Source: Luteipulveratus flavus (lineage in GTDB: Bacteria > Actinomycetota > Actinomycetes > Actinomycetales > Dermatophilaceae). From it: a DNA stretch of 64,000 nt. The DNA lies in NCBI RefSeq assembly GCF_029439465.1, contig NZ_JAROAV010000021.1, positions 62,001 to 126,000 of the forward strand, read 5' to 3'. Shown here in pieces: positions 8,454 to 16,250 of the stretch. Position 1 is the stretch's first letter. Each line of letters starts with the position of its first letter. A model generated the notes under the pieces. It was not told where the DNA came from and ran no database searches. It was given only the letters and a program-made list of their open reading frames with translations. The position numbers and the translations under genes were made by a program.

Positions 8454-8916
8454 CCCGACGCTCGGCCTCCTCGTCCGAGACGTCCTCCACGCGGGTCATG
8501 ATCGACCAGCGGACGCCGAACGGGTCCAGGACGGACGCGAACCGGTCCCCGGTGACGAACGTCGACGGTGCCTCCCGCACGGTGCCGCCGGCCTTCTCGG
8601 CGGCCGTCGTCGTGGCGTCGCAGTCCGGCACGTAGATCGCGATCGAGTGCGTGGCGGCCGCTCCCGAGGTCGGCGCCGCGATGCCGTACGCCTCCGCCGG
8701 GTCGCTCAGCTGCAGGCGGCCCTGCTCCAGCTCCAGCTCGGCATGGGCGACCGTGCCGTCCGGGCCGTCGGTGCGCGACACGAGGCGTGCCCCGAAGACG
8801 TCGGTGTAGAAGTCGATGGCGCGGGCGGCGCCGTCCACGCACAGGAAGGGGGTCAGCGAGGTGTAGCCCGCCGGACGGTAGGTCGTGCTCGGTGATGTCT
8901 GGGTCATGTCGGCCAT
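8422..8916 (-). CDS. VOC (glyoxalase/PhnB-like) family protein
   Basis: A 164-aa protein with the paired beta-alpha-beta-beta-beta repeats of the vicinal-oxygen-chelate fold: TPFLCVDGAARAIDFYTDVFGA at the N-terminus and SVLDPFGVRWSIMTR near the end. It resembles PhnB/YdcJ-type proteins of unknown substrate. ATG at 8916 is used; ATG at 8907 is also possible. It diverges from the AraC-type gene with only 18 bp between the chosen starts, so co-regulation is likely. Its 3' end overlaps the LOG gene on the other strand by 32 nt. Confidence 0.85.
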   Translation of the reverse strand: MADMTQTSPSTTYRPAGYTSLTPFLCVDGAARAIDFYTDVFGARLVSRTDGPDGTVAHAELELEQGRLQLSDPAEAYGIAAPTSGAAATHSIAIYVPDCDATTTAAEKAGGTVREAPSTFVTGDRFASVLDPFGVRWSIMTRVEDVSDEEAERRVKEWVSQQDG

Positions 8917-8934
8917 CCTGCCTAGGCTTCGAGG

Positions 8935-9849
8935 GTGGCGTCTTGGACGAATGCGACATCGACCCGACCCCGGCACGTCGGGCCGTACGGCCGTGGCGAC
9001 GGGCTGGGCGAGATCGTCCACCCGCAGCGCACCGACCAGGTCCTGGAGCGGGGGCGGCTCGAGGTGACCTCACCGGCGCTGGCGGCGTACGCCGACCGGT
9101 TCTGGACGGTGCGCTGGCGGCGGTACGACGCCCCGGTCGAGTTCAGCGAGGTCATCACCAACCCGGTGTGCCACCTCACCTTCGAGGACGGCCGACGGTC
9201 CGACGGTGGCCCGCTCGTGCGCCACGGCATCGAGCTGCCGGCCGCCGTGCTCACCACGGTGTGGACCGACCGGTTCCGGGTCCGGCTCGAAGGCGAGGCA
9301 CGGGTCATCGGGGTGCGCTTCCGCCCTGGTGCGATGGCCGCGATCGCCGGCCGGCCGCTGGCCGCGGACCAGAGCCTGACCGTCGACGACGTGCTCACCG
9401 GTGCCGGCGCCGTCCTGCGCCAGGTCCTGGCGGAGCCGTCCGACGAGCGCCGGCGCACCATCGTGCAGGACTGGCTCGAGCCGCAGCTGCCCGAGCCGGC
9501 GCCCGACTACCTCGCCGTCTCGGCGCTGGTCGACGAGATCCGCCTGGACGCATCGATCGTGCGCGTCGACCAGATCGGCTCCTCGGCCGGCCTGTCGGTG
9601 CGCTCGGTGCAGCGGCTGTTCCGTCGCTACATCGGCGTGACGCCCAAGTGGGTGCTCCTGCGGTGCAGGCTGCAGGACGCCGCGGCCCACCTCGACGACG
9701 ACCCCTGCACGGATCTCGCCGACCTCGCGACCCGGCTGGGGTGGTACGACCAGTCCCACTTCGTCCGCGACTTCCGCCGCTTCCTCGGCGTCACACCGGG
9801 TCGGTACGCCCGCGACGCCCGTACGACGCCGCCGTCCGCGATGCCGTGA
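8935..9849 (+). CDS. AraC family transcriptional regulator
   Basis: A 304-aa regulator. The N-terminal part (about 35-165) resembles the DUF6597-type sensor domain found in many actinobacterial AraC proteins. The C-terminal AraC helix-turn-helix region holds QIGSSAGLSVRSVQRLFRRYIGVTPK and the second helix pair DLATRLGWYDQSHFVRDFRRFLGVTPGRY (about 265-293). GTG at 8935 is the longest plausible start. Because it nearly abuts the divergent VOC gene, a later start is possible. The VOC gene is the likely target. Confidence 0.85.
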   Translation: MASWTNATSTRPRHVGPYGRGDGLGEIVHPQRTDQVLERGRLEVTSPALAAYADRFWTVRWRRYDAPVEFSEVITNPVCHLTFEDGRRSDGGPLVRHGIELPAAVLTTVWTDRFRVRLEGEARVIGVRFRPGAMAAIAGRPLAADQSLTVDDVLTGAGAVLRQVLAEPSDERRRTIVQDWLEPQLPEPAPDYLAVSALVDEIRLDASIVRVDQIGSSAGLSVRSVQRLFRRYIGVTPKWVLLRCRLQDAAAHLDDDPCTDLADLATRLGWYDQSHFVRDFRRFLGVTPGRYARDARTTPPSAMP

Positions 9850-9852
9850 GAA

Positions 9853-9884
9853 GTGGCCCCGCCTGGCGAGGCTGCCAGGGCCAC
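9853..9884. terminator. Candidate bidirectional terminator, AraC / fahA
   Basis: An imperfect hairpin: GTGGCCC...CCTGGC on the left pairs with GCCAGG...GGCCAC on the right with a small bulge. It lies 3 bases after the AraC stop and before the convergent fahA stop. Confidence 0.5.
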
Positions 9885-9917
9885 CGCCCGCGATCTCGTG
9901 GGAGGTGGCCCTGAGCG

Positions 9918-11135
9918 TCAGCGGGCGGGGAGGATCGTCCCCGTCACCTCGCCGAGCCCGATGCGGGTGCCGTGCGGACCGGGCGCCGTACCGGTGATCG
10001 TCACCGTGTCGCCGTCCTCCAGGAAGGCGCGGGTCGTCCCGTCCTTCAACGTGATCGGCTCCTGGCCGGCCCAGGTCAGCTCGAGCAGCGAGCCGCGCTC
10101 GCCCTTGTCGTGCCCGGAGATCGTGCCCGACGCGAACAGGTCGCCGGGGCGCAGGCTCGCGCCGTTCACGGTCAGGTGGGCGAGCATCTGGGTGGGGGAC
10201 CAGTACATGTCCAGGTACGGCGGGTGCGACACCACCGTCCCGTTGATCGCCACCTCCAGGGAGATGTCCAGGCCGAACAGCGCCGAGCCGCGCAGGTAGT
10301 CCAGCGGCTGCGGGTCCTGGCCCGGGAGGTCGACGCGCGCGGCGGCCAGCGCCTCCATCGGGACCACCCAGGCGCCGACGGACGAGGCGAAGGACTTGCC
10401 GAGGAACGGTCCGAGCGGGACGTACTCCCACGCCTGGATGTCTCGGGCCGACCAGTCGTTGAACAGCGTCATGCCGAACAGGTGGTCCTCGGCCTGGTCC
10501 ACGCCGACGCGGGTACCCACCTGCGTGGAGTCGCCGACGACGAAGCCCAGCTCGGCCTCGATGTCCAGGCGGACGCTGGGTCCGAACACCGGAGCGGGGT
10601 CCTGCGGGCCCTTGCGCTGCCCGGTCGGGCGGACGATGTCGGTGCCGCTGACCACGACCGTCCCGGCGCGGCCGTGGTAGCCGATCGGCAGGTGCTTCCA
10701 GTTCGGGGTGAGCGCGTCGCCGTCCGGGCGGAAGATCGAGCCGACGTTGGTCGCATGCTGCTCGCTGGCGTAGAAGTCGACGTAGTCCGCGACCTCGAAC
10801 GGCAGGTGCAGCGTCACCGCGTCCAGGTCGTACAGGAACGGCTCGACGCAGCCGCGGCGCGTGTCGTTGGTGAGCATCTCCACGATCCACGCGCGCCCGG
10901 CGGCCCACGCCGAACGTCCCTCGGCCAGAAAGGCGTTCAGGGTCCCGGTCTGCCAGACGAGGGCCGACTCCATCCCCGCGGCCTCAGCCGCGGCGCCGAG
11001 GTCCAGGACGCGGTCGCCGACGCGGCAGCCGACGCGCGCCTCACCGTCACGGGGCGAGAACACGCCGTACGGCAGGTTGCTGACGCCGAACAGGTGGTCG
11101 GAGGGCAGCTGCAGCCAGTCTGCGGCCACGGTCAT
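9918..11135 (-). CDS. fahA: Fumarylacetoacetase (tyrosine catabolism)
   Basis: A 405-aa enzyme that hydrolyses fumarylacetoacetate to fumarate and acetoacetate, the last step of the homogentisate pathway. It shows the typical N-terminal domain (HLFGVSNLPYGVF) and the catalytic FAH fold with ELGFVVG and HLFGMTLFNDWSARDIQAWEYVPLGPF, the metal-site region (about 225-275). The length is normal. The ATG overlaps the stop of the upstream gene (ATGA), so both are in one operon. hmgA, an earlier step, faces away from this operon at 12081. A maleylacetoacetate isomerase was not seen in the window. Confidence 0.95.
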   Translation of the reverse strand: MTVAADWLQLPSDHLFGVSNLPYGVFSPRDGEARVGCRVGDRVLDLGAAAEAAGMESALVWQTGTLNAFLAEGRSAWAAGRAWIVEMLTNDTRRGCVEPFLYDLDAVTLHLPFEVADYVDFYASEQHATNVGSIFRPDGDALTPNWKHLPIGYHGRAGTVVVSGTDIVRPTGQRKGPQDPAPVFGPSVRLDIEAELGFVVGDSTQVGTRVGVDQAEDHLFGMTLFNDWSARDIQAWEYVPLGPFLGKSFASSVGAWVVPMEALAAARVDLPGQDPQPLDYLRGSALFGLDISLEVAINGTVVSHPPYLDMYWSPTQMLAHLTVNGASLRPGDLFASGTISGHDKGERGSLLELTWAGQEPITLKDGTTRAFLEDGDTVTITGTAPGPHGTRIGLGEVTGTILPAR

Positions 11136-11980
11136 GGGCGGGTCTCCTCGATGAGTCGTAGGTCGGCCAGGTCACGGATGGGGTCGAGCACATCACAGCA
11201 GCCGTAGGAGTGGAACTGGTCGCGGACGGCGCGTACGGCCGTGTCGTCGAGGGCGCGGACCTGGTCGGCGAGCTCGGCCGAGTCACGTTGCGCCAAAACG
11301 GTTCCCACCTCGGACGCGGAGTCGCCCTGGAGCGCCCGGTGGGTCGCGAGCAGGACGTTGAGGACGCCGTGCTGCTCCTCGTCCCCGGCCGGGGTGGACG
11401 CCGTGTGGGCGACGGCGTGGTGCAGTCCGCCGGTGAGCTTGAACGCGATGCCGTGCTGCACGGTCGCGACGACGAACGCCGCCAGCTGGTGGACGGTCGG
11501 GACGGGCGTGCGCTCGGTCGAGCCGGTACGCAGCTTGGCCCGGACCTGCTGCCCGTCGGCGAGCTCGGACAGGTCCTGCAAGGCCGCCAGCCCGGCCTCG
11601 TCCGGACTCACCTCGACCGCGAGCGGGACCCCGAGGTCGAGCGCGTCCCGCCAGTGCGGCCCGTGGCCGAGCTCGATGCCGGCGAGCGAGTGACCCTCGG
11701 CGTCGGCGAGCAGGTGCGCGGCGCTGAGCAGCCGGCCGAGGTCGGCGCCGGGGCGCCCGACGACCGCGATGGTGAGCGGTGACGCGCCGCTGACCGCCTC
11801 GTTGACCAGATCGGTCGGGAGCAGCAGCGGCCCGACCAGGTCGGCGTACGTCGCGCCGCGTCTGCGCTCGCGTCGCGCGATGGCGTCCGGCAGGCTCGCG
11901 TTGCCCGGAGGAAAGACCGCGGCATCGTCGACGAGACCGATGAACAGCGCACGTGGGGGCAGCGTCCGCGGCGTTGACAT
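11132..11980 (-). CDS. Uncharacterised protein coupled to fahA
   Basis: A 282-aa soluble protein that I do not recognise. It alternates helical segments with short hydrophobic strands (LTIAVVGRP, AFVVATVQHGIAFKLTGGLHHA), consistent with an alpha/beta or barrel-like fold, and has no signal peptide or membrane segment. The block GIAFKLTGGLHHAV and the C-terminal HSYGCCDVLDPI are likely conserved. The ATG at 11980 is chosen over a GTG 9 bases upstream because TAGCGT lies 7 nt before it. Its 3' end overlaps fahA by 4 nt and it faces hmgA, so a role in homogentisate or tyrosine breakdown is inferred from context only. Confidence 0.8.
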   Translation of the reverse strand: MSTPRTLPPRALFIGLVDDAAVFPPGNASLPDAIARRERRRGATYADLVGPLLLPTDLVNEAVSGASPLTIAVVGRPGADLGRLLSAAHLLADAEGHSLAGIELGHGPHWRDALDLGVPLAVEVSPDEAGLAALQDLSELADGQQVRAKLRTGSTERTPVPTVHQLAAFVVATVQHGIAFKLTGGLHHAVAHTASTPAGDEEQHGVLNVLLATHRALQGDSASEVGTVLAQRDSAELADQVRALDDTAVRAVRDQFHSYGCCDVLDPIRDLADLRLIEETRP

Positions 11981-12002
11981 GGCCGTCACGCTACTGCATG
12001 CT
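11974..12002 (+). promoter_or_regulatory. Weak candidate promoter for hmgA
   Basis: A perfect -35 TTGACA at 11974-11979, a 17-bp spacer, then CATGCT at 11997-12002, which matches the -10 consensus at only 3 of 6 positions. It would give a leader of about 70 nt containing the palindrome at 12024-12042. Confidence 0.3.
11988..11993 (-). promoter_or_regulatory. Candidate -10 element for the fahA operon (leaderless)
   Basis: TAGCGT on the minus strand lies 7 nt before the ATG at 11980, with no ribosome binding site between. Confidence 0.35.
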
Positions 12003-12023
12003 CGGCGGGCCGATGATACAGAT

Positions 12024-12042
12024 GCGTCCGTTTATCGGACGC
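12024..12042. promoter_or_regulatory. Candidate operator between hmgA and the fahA operon
   Basis: A perfect inverted repeat, GCGTCCG and CGGACGC separated by TTTAT, centred in the 100-bp divergent intergenic region. The symmetry and position suit a dimeric repressor controlling both homogentisate transcripts. No regulator gene is adjacent, so the binding protein is unknown. Confidence 0.55.
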
Positions 12043-12080
12043 GCGCTCACGGGTTCAGCCGAGCGACGAAGGGGCACACG

Positions 12081-13373
12081 ATGGCGCACTACCGCTCGCA
12101 GGGCAGCATCCCGCCCAAGCGGCACACCCAGCACCGCGACGAGAGCGGAAACCTCTACTACGAGGAGCTGATGGGCGAGGAGGGCTTCACCGCCGACTCC
12201 TCGCTGCTCTACCACCGCGGCATCCCCTCGGCCATCTCCGACGCCCGGGTCTGGGAGCTCGGCGACTCGCTCGCGACGACGCCGAACCACCCGCTGATGC
12301 CCCGCCACCTGAAGCTGCACGACCTGTTCAGCGCCGACGACACCGGAGTCGACGCCGTGACCGGGCGCCGGCTCGTGCTCGGCAACGGCGACGTCCGGAT
12401 CTCCTACGTCGTCGCGGACACGGTGAGCCCCTGGTACCGCAACGGCATCGGCGACGAGTGCGTGTACGTCGAGCGCGGGAACGCCCGGGTGGAGACGGTC
12501 TTCGGGACGTTCGACCTGCGCCAGGGCGACTACCTGGTCATCCCGCGCGCGACGACCCACCGCTGGCTGCCGGTCGTGGCCGGCGACGAGGGCTTCGTCG
12601 AGCCGCTGCGGGCGTACTGCATCGAGGCCAACTCCCACATCGCACCGCCCAAGCGGTACCTGTCCCGGTACGGCCAGCTGCTGGAGCACGCGCCGTACTG
12701 CGAGCGGGACCTGCGCGGCCCGGACGGTCCGCTGCTGGCCGAGGGCATCGGCGCCGAGCGGGACGAGCCGACCGAGGTCTACATCAAGCACCGGGGAAGC
12801 GGCCCGCAGGCCAGCGGCGGCATCGTCGGGACGGTCTACACCTACCCGTACCACCCGCTGGACGTGGTCGGCTGGGACGGCTGCCTCTACCCGTACGCGT
12901 TCAACATCGAGGACTACATGCCGATCACCGGCAAGGTCCATCAGCCGCCGCCCGTGCACCAGGTGTTCGAGGGCTACAACTTCGTGATCTGCAACTTCGT
13001 GCCGCGCAAGGTCGACTACCACGAGCTGTCGATCCCGGTGCCGTACTACCACTCCAACGTCGACAGCGACGAGATCATGTTCTACGTCGACGGCGACTAC
13101 GAGGCGCGCAAGGGTTCGGGCATCGGCAAGGGCTCGATCTCGGTGCACCCGGGCGGTCACGCGCACGGCCCGCAGCCCGGCGCCACGGAGAAGTCGATCG
13201 GCGTCCACTACTTTGACGAGCTCGCGGTCATGGTCGACACGTTCCGTCCGCTGGAGCTGGGCGAGGCCGGCCGCACGGTCGACGACGGCAAGTACGCCTG
13301 GAGCTGGGTCGGCGGACGGACCGACCCGCCCGAGTCCGCCCCCGGCAGCACCGAGGTCTTCAGCACCAGCTGA
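12081..13373 (+). CDS. hmgA: Homogentisate 1,2-dioxygenase
   Basis: A 430-aa non-heme Fe(II) dioxygenase that opens the homogentisate ring to maleylacetoacetate. The start (MAHYRSQGSIPPKRHTQHR) and the cupin segments IGDECVYVERGNARVETVFG and GDYLVIPRATTHRW are characteristic. The region PYYHSNVDSDEIMFYVDGDYE, followed by HPGGHAHGP (about 328-375), carries the His/acidic/His set that binds iron in this family. ATG at 12081 fits the conserved N-terminus. Earlier in-frame starts would run into the divergent gene. It faces the fahA operon across a palindromic operator. Confidence 0.95.
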   Translation: MAHYRSQGSIPPKRHTQHRDESGNLYYEELMGEEGFTADSSLLYHRGIPSAISDARVWELGDSLATTPNHPLMPRHLKLHDLFSADDTGVDAVTGRRLVLGNGDVRISYVVADTVSPWYRNGIGDECVYVERGNARVETVFGTFDLRQGDYLVIPRATTHRWLPVVAGDEGFVEPLRAYCIEANSHIAPPKRYLSRYGQLLEHAPYCERDLRGPDGPLLAEGIGAERDEPTEVYIKHRGSGPQASGGIVGTVYTYPYHPLDVVGWDGCLYPYAFNIEDYMPITGKVHQPPPVHQVFEGYNFVICNFVPRKVDYHELSIPVPYYHSNVDSDEIMFYVDGDYEARKGSGIGKGSISVHPGGHAHGPQPGATEKSIGVHYFDELAVMVDTFRPLELGEAGRTVDDGKYAWSWVGGRTDPPESAPGSTEVFSTS

Positions 13374-13380
13374 CCACCGG

Positions 13381-13465
13381 CCGCCGGTTGAGCCGGTCCG
13401 AGGCGCCGGCTGTGTACGCCGGTTGAGCCGGTCCGAGGCGCTAGCCGAGGACCGTGTCGAAACCC
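13381..13465. repeat. Intergenic REP-like repeat, one full and one partial copy
   Basis: A partial copy (13383 to about 13407) and a full copy (13418-13465) share CCGGTTGAGCCGGTCCGAGG and lie head to tail after hmgA. The full copy is 40/48 identical to the element inside hsdM. The region 13374-13670 holds no gene: it contains these repeats, a hairpin, a second repeat type at 13501-13543, and the leader of the nucleotidase gene. Confidence 0.7.
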
Positions 13466-13472
13466 CGTGACA

Positions 13473-13493
13473 CGCAGGGAGACTCTCCCTGCG
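13473..13493. terminator. Hairpin terminator after hmgA
   Basis: Perfect 8-bp stem CGCAGGGA / TCCCTGCG with a 5-nt loop, directly after the REP copy. It could close the hmgA transcript. Confidence 0.55.
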
Positions 13494-13500
13494 CGTCCGG

Positions 13501-13543
13501 CGGCCTCGACGGCTCCACCTCGCTCCGCAGGCTCGACCAGCGG
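13501..13543. repeat. Second REP-type intergenic element
   Basis: On the minus strand this reads CCGCTGGTCGAGCCTGCGG followed by AGCGAGG and GTCGAGGCC. The phrase resembles mosaic intergenic repeats seen widely in related actinobacteria. This is a single copy in the window, so the family assignment rests on recall rather than an alignment. Confidence 0.4.
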
Positions 13544-13670
13544 CCGGTCGCTCCGACGACGGGCGACGGACGCGTGAACGCGGTCGGAAGTTTGGCCGGC
13601 TCGGCGGCGGGCGTCGGCGGTCGCGAGTAACGTCCCCTCGGTCCTACCGGACGCCACCCCGAGGAGAACG

Positions 13671-15500
13671 ATGTCGAACCCGAGCAGCTCCCTGTCCCGC
13701 CGCAACCTGCTGTCCATGGCCGTCGTCGGCGGCGCCGGCCTGGCGCTGGCCTCGACCACCGAGGCCCGCGCGGCCGCGACCGGTGGTGACGACGTGACGA
13801 TCACCGTGCTCGGCACGACCGACCTGCACGGCAACGTCTTCAACTGGGACTACTTCAAGAACGCCGAGTACGACGACGCCAAGCACAACGACATCGGCGC
13901 GGCCAAGTGCGCGACCCTCATCAAGGCCGTACGGGCCGAGCGCGGCGCCGACACCTGCATCACGCTCGACGCCGGCGACACGATCCAGGGCACCCCGCTG
14001 GCCTACTACTACGCCAAGATCGACCCGATCACCCAGGGCTCGACCCACCCGATGGCCGCGGCGATGAACGAGATCGGCTACGACGCCGCCGCGCTGGGCA
14101 ACCACGAGTTCAACTACGGCATGGACCTGCTGCGCGCGTTCGAGCGCCAGCTGCGCCACCCGCTGCTCGGCGCCAACGCCGTCGACTGGAGCACCAAGGA
14201 GCCCGTCTTCCCGCCGTACGTCCTCAGGCGCGTCAAGGTGAAGGGGCAGAAGCCGATCACCGTCGGCATCCTCGGCCTGGTGACCCCGGGCGTCGCGATC
14301 TGGGACAAGGCCAACGTCGAGGGCAAGGTCCGCTTCGAGGGCATCGTCGAGCAGGCCAAGGTGTACGTCCCGAAGATGAAGGCCGCCGGCGCGGACGTCG
14401 TCGTCGTGTCCTGCCACTCGGGCGCCGACACCTCCTCCTCGTACGGGGACGCGCTGCCGTACCCGGAGAACGCCAGCACCCTGCTGGCGCAGCAGGTCCC
14501 GGGCATCGACGCGGTCCTGGTGGGCCACGCGCACAAGGAGATCCCGCAGCGGTTCGTCACCAACGAGCAGACCGGCAAGCAGGTGCTGCTCAGCGAGCCG
14601 TACTACTGGGGCATGCGCGTCACCGTCATGGACCTCGGCCTGACCAAGGTCCGCGGCCAGTGGCAGGTCACCAGCTCCTCGGCGACGCTGCTGGACGCGA
14701 ACACCGCTCCCGAGGACGCCGCGGTCGCCGCGCTCGTCCGTCCCGCGCACCAGAAGGTGCTCACCTACGTCAACGGCGTCATCGGCACGAGCAAGGCCGC
14801 GATGTCGGCGGCGACGTCCCGGTACGAGGACACCCCGGCCATGGACTTCATCAACCACGTGCAGGCGGACGCGGTGAAGAAGGCGCTCGCCGGCACGTCC
14901 GACGCGAGCACGCCCGTGCTGTCGATCGCCGCGCCGTTCAACAAGGCCGCCGCGATCCCGGCCGGCGACGTCACCGTCCGCGACGTGGCGGGCCTGTACA
15001 TCTACGACAACACGCTGCTGGCCATCCGGTTCACCGGCGCCCAGGTCCGGGCGTACCTGGAGAAGTCGGCGGAGTACTTCAAGCAGGTCTCCGGCGCCGG
15101 TCCGTTCACGCCCGACCAGCTGACCAACGCCGTGACGCCGACCGCGCCGAACGGCACGCCGGACTACAACTACGACATCATGGGCGGCCTCGACGCGGCG
15201 CTGACGTACGACATCGACGTGACCGTCCCGGCGGGCAGGCGGATCCGCAACCTCGCCTACGCCGGCGCGCCTGTGACCGACGGCCAGCCGTTCGTGGTCG
15301 CGATCAACAACTACCGCCAGTCCGGTGGCGGCGGCTTCCCGGGCGTCACCACCGCGCCGGTGCTCTACAACCGCCAGGTCGAGATCCGTCAGCTGCTGAT
15401 CGACTGGGTCACCGCGGAGAAGGTCATCGACCCCGCCACGTTCTCCAGCACCGACTGGCGCCTGGTGTCGGGCAGCACCCCGGTGGTCATCAACGGCTGA
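13671..15500 (+). CDS. Exported bifunctional UDP-sugar hydrolase / 5'-nucleotidase family phosphoesterase
   Basis: A 609-aa exported phosphatase. The N-terminus is a twin-arginine signal (SRRNLLS, a hydrophobic stretch, ATTEARA-type cleavage near residue 35). The metallophosphatase domain shows TTDLHGN, DAGDTIQG, GNHEFNYG, CHSGAD and VGHAHKE, which together form the two-metal site. The C-terminal 5'-nucleotidase domain (from about 390) contains the substrate-binding AINNYRQSGGGGFPG loop. It likely recovers nucleosides, sugars or phosphate outside the membrane. GGAG precedes the ATG. A strong hairpin follows. Confidence 0.92.
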   Translation: MSNPSSSLSRRNLLSMAVVGGAGLALASTTEARAAATGGDDVTITVLGTTDLHGNVFNWDYFKNAEYDDAKHNDIGAAKCATLIKAVRAERGADTCITLDAGDTIQGTPLAYYYAKIDPITQGSTHPMAAAMNEIGYDAAALGNHEFNYGMDLLRAFERQLRHPLLGANAVDWSTKEPVFPPYVLRRVKVKGQKPITVGILGLVTPGVAIWDKANVEGKVRFEGIVEQAKVYVPKMKAAGADVVVVSCHSGADTSSSYGDALPYPENASTLLAQQVPGIDAVLVGHAHKEIPQRFVTNEQTGKQVLLSEPYYWGMRVTVMDLGLTKVRGQWQVTSSSATLLDANTAPEDAAVAALVRPAHQKVLTYVNGVIGTSKAAMSAATSRYEDTPAMDFINHVQADAVKKALAGTSDASTPVLSIAAPFNKAAAIPAGDVTVRDVAGLYIYDNTLLAIRFTGAQVRAYLEKSAEYFKQVSGAGPFTPDQLTNAVTPTAPNGTPDYNYDIMGGLDAALTYDIDVTVPAGRRIRNLAYAGAPVTDGQPFVVAINNYRQSGGGGFPGVTTAPVLYNRQVEIRQLLIDWVTAEKVIDPATFSSTDWRLVSGSTPVVING

Positions 15501-15524
15501 TCCCCACCCGCGACCACCCGATTT

Positions 15525-15568
15525 CGGTGTGGCTTACCGAGCGCTCTGGCGCTCGGTAAGCCACACCG
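15525..15568. terminator. Perfect 20-bp bidirectional terminator hairpin
   Basis: Arms 15525-15544 and 15549-15568 are perfectly complementary over 20 bp with loop TCTG. It fills the gap between the convergent nucleotidase and pncA genes. No T-tract is present. Confidence 0.8.
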
Positions 15569-15575
15569 ACGGGGC

Positions 15576-16184
15576 TCAGGCTCCGACGACCGGCTCCCCG
15601 ACCAGCTCGACCCCGGCGGCGCGCAGCCGATCGAGCGCGCTCTCGGTGCTCTCGGCGGCGACACCGGCGGTGAGGTCCAGCAGGACCCGGGTGCCGAAGC
15701 CCGCCTCCACCGCGTCCAGCGCCGTGGCCCGCACGCAGTGGTCGGTGGCGATGCCGACCACGTCGACGCGCTCGACCCCGCGCTCCTGCAGCCAGTCCGC
15801 CAGCGGCTGCTCCTGCTCGGTCGCACCCTCGAACCCGCTGTACGCCGCAGCGAACCGGCCCTTGCGGAAGACCGCCTCGACCTGGTCCAGCGCCGGCTGC
15901 ACGGCCGGGTGGAAGTCCGCCCCGGCCGTACCGATCTTGCAGTGCACCGGCCAGGTGTCGACGAAGTCCGGGCTGCTGGACCAGTGCTCGCCCGGGTCCT
16001 CGTGCCAGTCGGCGGTCGCGACGACGTGCTCGTAGGAGTCGCCCTCGGCCTCGACGAACGCAGCGATGTCGGCGGCCACCTCGGCGCCGCCGGCGACGGC
16101 GAGGGACCCGCCCTCGCAGAAGTCGTTCTGCACGTCGACGAGGACGAGCGCGCGGCGGGTCGGGGCGACGGGGTCGGTGCTCAT
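15576..16184 (-). CDS. pncA: Nicotinamidase (isochorismatase-like hydrolase)
   Basis: A 202-aa enzyme converting nicotinamide to nicotinate for NAD salvage; the PncA class also activates pyrazinamide. By comparison with the family, the catalytic triad is Asp17 (LVDVQNDF), Lys108 (VFRKG) and Cys149 (ATDHCV). Metal ligands are expected at Asp59 and His61 (TADWHED) plus His81. All are present, so it should be active. The ATG at 16184 is preceded by TACGCT 6 nt upstream. pncB at 20.2-21.5 kb uses its product. Confidence 0.93.
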   Translation of the reverse strand: MSTDPVAPTRRALVLVDVQNDFCEGGSLAVAGGAEVAADIAAFVEAEGDSYEHVVATADWHEDPGEHWSSSPDFVDTWPVHCKIGTAGADFHPAVQPALDQVEAVFRKGRFAAAYSGFEGATEQEQPLADWLQERGVERVDVVGIATDHCVRATALDAVEAGFGTRVLLDLTAGVAAESTESALDRLRAAGVELVGEPVVGA

Positions 16185-16190
16185 GGATCG

Positions 16191-16196
16191 AGCGTA
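16191..16196 (-). promoter_or_regulatory. Candidate -10 element for pncA (leaderless)
   Basis: TACGCT on the minus strand ends 6 nt before the pncA ATG, and no ribosome binding site fits between. Confidence 0.4.
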
Positions 16197-16237
16197 GATC
16201 TCAACGCTGGTATGACCCGGGCGAGACCGTCGGTTCC

Positions 16238-16243
16238 TACAGT
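16238..16243 (+). promoter_or_regulatory. Candidate -10 element for the histidine kinase gene (leaderless)
   Basis: TACAGT lies 7 nt before the ATG at 16251. No Shine-Dalgarno sequence is present in the gap. Confidence 0.4.
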
Positions 16244-16250
16244 GACGGGC

